This document shows positions 56,423 to 64,000 of a DNA stretch of 64,000 nucleotides, one piece after another. The stretch comes from Tetmemena sp. SeJ-2015 (Eukaryota; Ciliophora; Spirotrichea; Sporadotrichida; Oxytrichidae), in assembly GCA_027382625.1 (NCBI GenBank), contig JAJKFJ010021767.1, positions 206,942-270,941 on the forward strand. Direction: 5' to 3'. Both the position numbers and the translations under genes were made by a program. Positions within the stretch are counted from its first letter, which is position 1, and the number at the start of each line of letters is the position of its first letter. The notes below the pieces were generated by a model. That model searched no databases. It saw only the letters and a list, made by a program, of their open reading frames with translations, and was not told the DNA's origin.

Positions 56423-59400
56423 TCACTTGCATTCTTCGTAATCAAGGTAGGTGGAAAATTGAATGTACTGCTCTCCATAGTAAAATGCCCTTTAGATGTT
56501 GTAGTCTTCATCTTCTTGAATGCTGGTATCAATTAAGAACTTTTAAGAATCTTCAGCTTCACTTTTTCTCTAAATCTTGATATGGAAATTGTTTTCCTAT
56601 TGATAGTTATCGTAACCATTTTTCTAATGCGAAGTAGCTTATTGAGAAACCTATATGTAAAACTCTGACTTTTCTTTAGAGAAGCTTGGATCTTAGCTAT
56701 GAATAAGTTATAAATAAAATATTGGTCTTTATACACCCATTAATTATATGCCGAATCTTCTAATAAAATTCATGGCGCAGATATTATTTTGAAATTTCTT
56801 TTTTCTAATAAATTATGCTCTAAAAATACTCTTTTAAAAAACAAACAGCGATACTTATATCATTAAAGCATTTTAAAATTATTTTTCACAATAATTCTGT
56901 TAAATTAGTTGTATCTCTTATAAATGTCTTAGAGAGGAAGTGTGAACCTCTCTTTCTAATACTCGTTTATTTAAAGGTTCAGTATCTGAGTGTCCAAAAA
57001 GCTATAGAAATTTTTATACTACTTTAATAACTAGCAAACAAGCATGACTATTGTGTTTATTTTACTTGTGAACTTACTTAAAATAGAGATTAAGGTTTGG
57101 AGCGCTTTTGAAATTGAAGAGCTGCCCTTCTTGATAGAGTATCAGATAAAACTCGTCACCTATAATAAATCATGTTACATCTTCAGTTTTCTTACTTGTC
57201 TCATCGCTGTGCTTTTCATATTGAATCGTGTAAAGTGATTAATATATAATATTCAAAAGACAAAATAAAAGTGGATATTTGTTGAACGAGTTCAAATCAC
57301 TCTCATCAAAAGACTTCGCATTTATTATTTCTAAAGGAAATTATGATGAAACCACGGAAAGAAAGAAGTTTACAAGAGTTAAAAGCCTCTTCACTGCCTG
57401 ATGATTTCACAGCTGCTTAGTAACCAAGAAGTGCAAGCACTAAAATAGTTAAGTAAAATAAGTAGTACAGGTAAGTGTAAACAAAAAGCAGAGGAGAAGT
57501 AAAGTAGCAATCCGAGAGCCTGAGTTTTAATCATTGAGCCATTTTTTAAACCCAGACATTTTTCTTTTTTGAAATTTATTTCTATCTTTAAATCAATGAA
57601 CTTAAATGAAGAGAGCTCTTCTATTTTTATAGATCCAAGCATGAACTAAGTTTAGTCAAAAGGAAAGGTAATCAGTTTATCAAAATGTTCTTCTAAAGGA
57701 AACTCCATGAGAAAAGTTCTCATTACAGGTAGATTAGAACTTAGTCCATCAATTAACAAGCTGTACATGTAACTTAATAGAGAGTACCTGAGTTCAAGTG
57801 CCTGTCTTATATAGGGAGTAGCTTGGATTGAGATAGCATAGGGTTCCTACTAGAAGAGCTTAGTATAGTGGCTTCGCATCAATGGCGCTGATACAGCTGC
57901 CATCTAATACCACCTAACACACAAATCGTCATCTATCTGAGAGCTGACTCCATATACTCCGCACACTGAGCTGCCACTCATAAAAGCACCTGAGAGCTGA
58001 TTTTTAAGATTCAAAGTAAAGGCAGTTCGGAGTCCTTGCCAATCTTGGCGGTAAATTTACTCAAATTTTGCAGTGAACTAACTCATTCCAGGGAAGAAGG
58101 CTGTGGATAGAATAAAAGGCCTCTGAATATTCTGCTGCTCATTCATTGTCTTGTAAGTATTCTTTGCTTATAAAAGTCTAAAAAGCTGGTGCATATCTAG
58201 ATCACTCAGCGCCTCATTAGTGCTGAAAAATTATAGAAAGAATACTATAAATTCAGTATTCTATAGCAGAATAATTTCCCCATCGAAAGTTGAGTTCTAA
58301 AAATGGTAAGTTGCATTTACATAGCTATCTAGAGGAATAGTGTTGCTCTAAATAGAAAAAGAAATCATCTAAGATCAAAATGGTATTTTTAAAATATCGA
58401 TTCCACCTGGAGTGAAGATGAATCTTAGCTTATTTTTGAAGATATTGCTATCTGAATAGAACTGAATGACCTTGGCATAGATCTAGTTTTTGTCGAGCCA
58501 AATACAATCTAAATTCAACTTAGCCATGAGGTCTCTGACTTCTTATCTCCACTTGGATCTGCCACTCTCATTCATAAGATTGGGCACTGCACCTGCTATC
58601 TTGTCATCAAATCTTTTTACAAGCCTTAAAAGATATTGTTCATAATTTTTTTGGTAATCTAGCGATGACAACTTAATTTTAGTTATCGAAGTTAAGTTAG
58701 ATGAAGCTCTTCTGCTAATCAGTGATAGAATAAGTTAAGCCTGGCACTAGAGTGAGACCATATTTCACATCTTTCCCGTGCAGACTTCTTATCTAGTCTC
58801 TGAAGAGAATCTCATTAAACTGGTCTGTGTCAATTTAGAAGGGCTGAGAGCGAAGGTAGTCCAAATAGTTCCAGAACACATCTAGCGGCATTTGATTGGA
58901 GGTGAAACTATCAGACACTTTATGAAAAAGTTTAGAAAGACAAGTTTTCTTAAGTTGATTTAATGAATATCTTAGAGACGGTAGGTGTCTTTGCTCTGCT
59001 GGTATCCTAAAGCGTAAAAAGGAGGTAGCTGTGGGGTTCCAAGAACTTTAATAAATTTGAATTCTGCTCTTACTGAGAATATTAAAATTGAATTGAACTT
59101 GATAATGCTGCTTTATAACTTCCTTCATTGTCGGTCCTCCGTACAAAAACAGGTTGAAAACGCCATCTCCTAGTATTCTGAAAAGAAGCCTTCATAAGAA
59201 ATATAAACTAAGAGATATAATTATTTGCCTTTTTTGCTTGGCAAGAGTTTAAATCTCTAGTGGGTTTGAAGTCAGAATGAAAATACCAAAGCATTCTTAA
59301 GTCTTCATGTTGTAAGCTTGCAAGAAAGGCACATCGTTATGGTCATCCCAGAACACATACTTCTTATTTTTGCCTTCTTTCGTCTCCATTCTAAATGTAG

Positions 59401-59465
59401 GTTGCTACTATAAGGAAAGTGTGTCAGTCAACCCAAACAAAGCCCATTCTTCGTAATAGCCATTT
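56423..59465 (-). CDS. GH31-like glycosidase, N-terminus missing and active-site residues altered
   Basis: GH31 enzymes are retaining alpha-glucosidases and relatives. Family blocks in order: WALFGLTDTLSLQ, NDVPFLQAYNMKTQ, ECFGIFILTSNPLEI, YGGPTMKEVIKQHYQV, MPLDVFWNYLDYL, KVIQFYSDSNIFKNKLRFIF, QRPFILSTAFFPGMSQFTAK, DWQGLRTAFTLNLKN, SGSSVCGVYGSQLSDRDDDL, CVRWYQMAAVSAPLMRSHYT, QEPYAI and ALELRYSLLSYMYSLLIDGL. The nucleophile block, usually WxDMNEP, appears as FFSTNEALSD, and the acid/base block, usually GDNxxxW, as RQDWQGL. Coding-like minus-strand pieces at 57240-56990 (GDEFYLILYQEGQLFNF) and 56745-56423 (DPSFSKEKSEFYIQVSQQ) may be its C-terminal end. The first 150-200 residues of a normal GH31 are not seen. 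Confidence 0.68.
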
Positions 59466-60320
59466 GATTTTAGAATACATTATCTTTAAAACAGAATAAG
59501 AAATAAGATACAAGTTACTTGCAAATATTTTTGATAAGTAAATTTATATAATTATAATTTGGAATAAAAACCCAAAATGTTTTATATTTCAGGATAGTTT
59601 TTATACCATTACTTGATTTAAATGCTTGTAAATCTATTTGTAAATTATCGTCTACTTTCCATCACTGTTACTATATGAGATTCTCTAGTTATAAATTTAA
59701 CACATTTGCGGAAATAGAGCATATATTTTAAACTAGTACTCTTTAATTGCGATCAGTTTCCAAATAATTAAAGAATTCCAATTAAAAGTATTTATTTTAG
59801 GTGGTTATATAAACATTGAAACATTTTACTTATTTAATTTCTAAATTTTGAAATCTTATAATATAATATTATAATTGCATTATAGCTTTGCAGCAACAAG
59901 AATAATTTTTACTTTTATTTTGATTAAGCAGTTATAAAATTGTAGGTGTACATATTGTCGTCATTTTAAAGTTTGGTGGGTCTTCAAATATACTTAAAAT
60001 TAAAAATTAACAAGCTAATAAAGTCGTTAATGGACTAAAGTGTTTACTATTCCACCATTTCTCTATCACAAGAGACCACTATCCAATCTTGTACTCCATA
60101 AACAATCCACTTCTCTTTTGAATTTTTTTTTGAATTTTTTAAGTTTTTATCTCAAAGAAGAAGGAGAGAACGAGGCAGGAAGTAATGAAACTATTTAGCG
60201 GCTTGCAAAAGTCATCTCTTTAAAATAATTTTTATTAAATAAGTACACTTAAGAGAACCACATTAACATTCATAACTAAATATATAAACTGTAAACTCTT
60301 TTTCCCATTTTCATGGAGAA
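59466..60320. other. AT-rich DNA without a gene
   Basis: 855 bp between the GH31-like gene and the next plus-strand gene. It is very AT-rich with no coding-like frame. The missing GH31 5' MDS is not visible here on either strand. The last 100 bp may be a promoter. Confidence 0.5.
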
Positions 60321-61627
60321 ATGAAATACGTCACCAAAGAAATAGGCCAAAGACTTTTGACCGAGAATTTTTTCCCAGGATACTCAGCTAAAGGAATCGG
60401 TTAAGGCAAGTTCTACTTCGTCGAGACAGCTTAAAAATCAGAGAGATTACAATAATTTCATTTTATTAGAATAAATATAGAGATAGTACTTCGTGGTTGA
60501 CAATTGTGAATTCAAACACATATCGTCTAAGTAATACAAAGCCATTTTGAAGATCCCTGATTTCTAAATGAGAATAGCCACTGGAAAATCTTAGTTCGCG
60601 GAAATGAAGTTAGCTAGCTCTGACTTCTAAGATGTATAAATAATTCAATTTATGATATTTTCTTTTATGAAACAGAGGTGTATATAATTCTGCAGGTAGA
60701 GTGTGATCCAAATTCCATTATTCCATTATTATTTCAATAAATTTGGATATCTTTGCCTAGCTCGGAGATAAGATTCATAAAATTTGTTCGCGATGAGATT
60801 AAATACGAAGTGTACCCTAACTTGCCACCTGGAATCAGGTTATTCAAAAAATTGACTTTTATCACTTCTGCTTCATAATAAATTTAGACCAGAGGGGAAG
60901 AAGTATGATATTCTGAATGAAGTCGCTGAGATAAAAATAGTCATGAGTTATTTAATGGTTGCAACCCTTGCAAATATACATATTTTAATCTTACTCTCAG
61001 GCCCGAATTTCATGAGCTCAAAGATGAAAACGGTCATCCAATTAATAATAAATAAAAAATTAATAAGTAAGCAAAATATTATTTGCGTTTTAGGTATTGG
61101 GTTCTATTTCGGGGAAGATGGGACCACAAAGAAATAATTAATTTAATGAGTGCAGATGTACAACTTCAGAAGTTTGAGAAATCATGTTTATATTTGCGCC
61201 TCATTTCACCAACCTCATAGATTATAGATTTATGGGTATTTTAAATTATCTTAAAAGTTGATAAAGTTGTTCTTTTAAGGAAGTTATTTCATAAGTTTTA
61301 TTTAATAAAATCAATACTTTATAATAAATGTTTGAGAAAAAATTTATAATCTGCTATATTAAAAATAAAGCGATATTTAATTTTGTGATAAATATAGTTT
61401 GAATAATATATTGTTTCGCTCCTATTAACAATCAACTTTTTCAGATTTTTTTGTTAAGACTACGTATCAAAGGTCGTGAGTTCAAGTATTTAAAGTATGC
61501 ATGGCAAGTCAGAGAAGACAAGCTTTTAAGGGCATTCTTCGAGAGAAACTAAATGTATATTTAATTTGGCAGTGCTCAGCCCTTCACAGCTCTATATCAC
61601 AATTCTTTTTTTGCTATATATTATTGA
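60321..61627 (+). CDS. Small hypothetical protein in several MDSs
   Basis: ATG 60321 opens MKYVTKEIGQRLLTENFFPG and YSAKGIGQGKFYFVETAQ. After a short AT-rich gap (60450-60485), YFVVDNCEFKHISSKQYKAI and LKIPDFQMRIATGKSQFAEM follow. Later pieces are FIKFVRDEIKYEVYPNLPPG (60780-60838), RPEGKKYDILNEVAEIKI (60890-60940) and, after more AT-rich DNA, RLRIKGREFKYLKYAWQVRE and DKLLRAFFERNQMYIQFGSA (61447-61560), ending at TGA 61625-61627. All pieces share strand and codon style, so I infer one gene with four or more IESs. An earlier TGA at 61147-61149 would make two. No family is recognised. Confidence 0.5.
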
Positions 61628-61689
61628 CTCTCAACTTTTAAGAAAGAGTTGGGAATCGAAACCCCATAAAAGTATTAAAAGCAATAATA

Positions 61690-62440
61690 AATTGTGTATA
61701 AACAATGTTGTAAGGAGTTGCAGTAGTTCCTCATCGCACTTCAAATTTTTTCAAGATTGCACATCAATTATTTGATTAATCCTAAAACCTTTTCCAAATA
61801 AGCGCACTTCTTTTGGGAAAGTAGGGGCGCGAAGATCTTCAATAGATAGTTTACTGTAGCAAACATCTATCGTTGAAAGGGCCCTAACGTAAAAAACTGT
61901 GAATCGGGAAAATTTTAAAAAATAGACTTCACTAAGCCTTTTTTATTATAATTTATTTGAAAATATTTACCCCTGCTCAGGTGTGAGGGGGTTAGCGTAA
62001 AAGTTTGTATTTTTGCTGACAAAAGCTGTGTTCAAACACAACCCCTTTCATGAAGAAGAGTTGGTACAAAAAACACGATAACATAGAAGTTTCGAGTAGA
62101 AAGTAAATAAAAACTACAAGTTTGGGAAACTTGCAGGAATAAGCGAAGACCCCGGCTTAGAAGCTTTTTGCCCCTTTCATCCTGGCTCTATCAAGCGAGG
62201 GGAGAAATTTCCCCTTTCCTTAAAGAAGCTAGAGAGAAGATCACAGCCCGGTGAAGATCGTTTTACTCTTGACAACCTCAGCGTACACAAGACAAAGGAA
62301 GCGAAAAAAGGCAACGCTGAGTTGAACATCATTTCTGTTTTTAATGTTCCATACTCCCCAGATTTCCAACGGCATTGAGTTTTACGGGAAATTTGGGTTA
62401 AAGGGGGACACTTTTAAGAAGCTGCTGCTCAACCCCCCCC
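61690..62440 (+). pseudogene. Decayed Tc1/mariner-type (TBE-like) transposase
   Basis: The first part (61707-61880) aligns by eye with the minus strand of the element at 7660-7890: GAGTTGCAG, TTCCTCATCGCACTTC, CATCAATTATTTGATT, AAGCGCACTTC, GCGCGAAGATCTTC and GTAGCAAACATCTATCGTTG. It has a deletion of about 26 bp. Further on, 62245-62430 reads FTLDNLSVHKTKEAKKGN and IISVFNVPYSPDF followed, after frame slips, by GIEFY. This is the DN-x-SVHK block and the PYSPDxNxIE block of Tc1/mariner DDE transposases. Frame slips and TGAs show it is not functional. Confidence 0.65.
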
Positions 62441-64000
62441 CCCCCCCTTTTGGGACCATAAAAAGCATCGATACAGAGGTTTTTAAAAGTGAGTAGTTGA
62501 AAGAGAGTGGAAAAAGGGGAAGACAAAGTTTGTGCGAGATAAGGTAGAGTGAATTTTAGGAAAAGAAATTTAAAGGGCATAACTTAATATTTGATTTAAA
62601 GTAAACTTTTGCTTATCTGGGAAAAAGGGGAAATTTTTAAGAGGTTCCTTTCTCTCTTCTTTTGGGGCCCCGGTGGCCTAGCTCCTCATTTTCCCAACCT
62701 GCTCCCGGGATCTATGTGGGATCTCGTCGTCCCCAAGTTTTAAAAGTGATAGACGGTTGCTCACCCCTGCTTGTATTTTTTTTCCGTGCTCTGAATACCT
62801 TTTCTCTCTCCTTTATTAAGTAAATGCCAGGGCCAGGTTTCTCTACACAGTTAAACTTTTAAAAATTACTAGAGAAGTAGGGGTACTTCTGAAGCTGCTC
62901 AAACCCTTCGTGCTGATAACTATTCCCTTTTTCTTTTTTGGGGTTTTCTCCTCTACTTAGAATCTCTTTCCCTTTTGTGCATCTTAATTTATCTCTTTGA
63001 GGTACTCTACCCCGTCAGTAGCAAGGACGCCAAAAAAAGAACCTTCGTTCTGGCAACTTGGGTTTTAGAGTTGTTCCCTTTTTAGGAAAGGGAAAAGAGC
63101 AACCCCCCGGATCTCCCATCGCATGTCATAAATATTAGTGACTGAGAAACTTTTTAGGATAGTTTGGGATCTCCTATGTTTACAACGATTTTTTTGAAAA
63201 CTTTCTTCTCATCAGCAAAAATTGCTTTGAGGAACGAGAAACTTTGTTCCCCTACATTGTTTGGAAGGAACAAACCAACTAAGATTATTGTTTTCTCCAT
63301 GACAAAGAAAAGCTTCTTACCTTTTCTAAGTGAGGTCCTGTAGAGGTCTTCCTTGGGTTTTGGAAACCCGTTGCCCCAAAACCCTTTCGCTTCCACTCTT
63401 AATTTGCTTAACATTAAATTTTCCCAAACCCTCTTTCTCGAGTACTCGTTGTTCTATTTGAAAATCAAAGTTATTATTATTTGAAATCAGAATGAAATGA
63501 AAAAATTTAATTAATCGAATTAAATTTACAATTTAATTCCGGAAATTTTTTAAGCCTAAATTAAATATTTTAAAACATACCGGGCTGCTTATTTTAAACT
63601 ATGATCAACATTTAGACTTATATTCTACGGGTCTCACAAAAAATACAAAATTAGGGCTTTTAAAAATTCCATAATATTGGAGGGAAAACAAAAATTTTTC
63701 CCGTTTGGAAAATAAATAAGAAACGATTTTGCAAAAAAACTCAAAATTTATAATTTTTTACCCAAATGCAAAACCCAAAAACTTCTTTTTTGTTCAGATT
63801 TGAAAATATATCGCTAAATTGCTTGTACTTAGATATAAAGGGCTTTGGCATGCATGGCTTTCGCCTACAGAAGAATAGAGAGAATTTTCATCACACGCCC
63901 CCTCATAGGCAGAGTCTGCCCATTTCTTTATGCTTTAGCTTTTCCGATCTGTCTTATTTTCTCCCCTCAGTCATCCCCACTCAGGAAACTCTCCCCCCTT
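62441..64000. mobile_element. Transposon-derived or germline-limited DNA with GC-rich and homopolymer patches
   Basis: A 14-base C run (62437-62450), GC-rich blocks (62645-62720) and many homopolymers alternate with AT-rich DNA. On the minus strand, 63430-62950 gives a fragment KKGTTLKPKLPERRFFFLAS, which resembles the W-x-PKGxxP block of Tc1/IS630 transposases but in the opposite orientation to the remnant before it. A minus-strand open stretch at 63414-63154 (MLSKLRVEAKGFWGN...) overlaps it. I cannot define element ends: no inverted repeat like that at 6914/8107 is visible before the window ends. Confidence 0.4.

Noticed and set aside
61471..61500. GGTCGTGAGTTCAAGT resembling a tRNA T-loop
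   Set aside because: No acceptor stem, D-arm or anticodon arm can be folded around it, and the same bases read as protein (RLRIKGREFKYLKYAW).
62437..62455. 14-base C homopolymer as a biological signal
   Set aside because: It could be real, but runs of this length in a low-complexity block are also typical of assembly or sequencing error. I note it only as composition.
1..64000. CRISPR arrays, bacterial operons, ribosome-binding sites, rRNA genes
   Set aside because: None found. Gene content, introns, IESs and the ciliate nuclear code make prokaryotic features inapplicable.

Overview
The window reads as germline (micronuclear, MIC) DNA of a spirotrich ciliate of the hypotrich type (Oxytricha, Stylonychia or Tetmemena). 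Three things seen in the sequence support this. First, long conserved proteins read through only when TAA and TAG are glutamine and TGA is the sole stop. Second, genes carry short AT-rich GT...AG introns of about 29-90 bp. Third, conserved proteins are also broken by AT-rich segments without GT...AG ends, flanked by 2-8 bp direct repeats, and removing one repeat copy plus the segment restores frame and family motifs. These are internal eliminated sequences (IESs) with pointers, so the genes are stored as macronuclear-destined segments (MDSs). A standard-code ORF search therefore badly under-calls this window.

Layout. 0-5.4 kb: a glutamine-rich coiled protein, ALG7/DPAGT1 (minus), the 3' half of an FCP1-type CTD phosphatase, and a small minus-strand gene; a 454 bp GC-rich insert with 17 bp direct repeats separates the last two. 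5.4-8.9 kb: germline-limited DNA with a GC-rich repeat end, a 99 bp tandem repeat, a decayed transposon with about 70 bp terminal inverted repeats and transposase/kinase remnants, and a CT-rich minisatellite. 8.9-25.2 kb: ubiquitin-like/armadillo protein, small basic protein, a possible PEX3-like protein, ARP2 (four mapped IESs), a disordered Q-rich protein, a large coiled-coil protein and a short VPS13-type chorein protein. 25.5-45.2 kb: a group of two-component genes (histidine kinase, receiver-domain protein, very large hybrid histidine kinase), with a coiled-coil gene and a membrane RING-H2 E3 ligase among them. 45.4-49.1 kb: small unknown genes and the 3' half of an MSH6-type MutS homolog on the minus strand. 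49.4-53.3 kb: an OSCA/CSC1/TMEM63-type channel. 53.5-56.4 kb: the 5' half of the same MSH6 gene on the plus strand. 56.4-59.5 kb: a GH31-like protein. 60.3-61.6 kb: a small unknown gene. 61.7-64 kb: decayed transposon DNA sharing sequence with the element at 7.7 kb.

The most notable result is that MSH6 is scrambled. Its N-terminal half (plus, ending 56394) and C-terminal half (minus, starting 49134) lie in inverted order around an intact channel gene and share an 8 bp pointer, AATTTGAG, exactly where the protein must be joined. The FCP1 gene has only its 3' half here and may also be scrambled. The genes do not form a common pathway; they share germline architecture, extremely short intergenic gaps and heavy IES interruption. 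Coordinates of multi-MDS genes are outer limits. Internal frames change at IESs that were not all resolved by eye.
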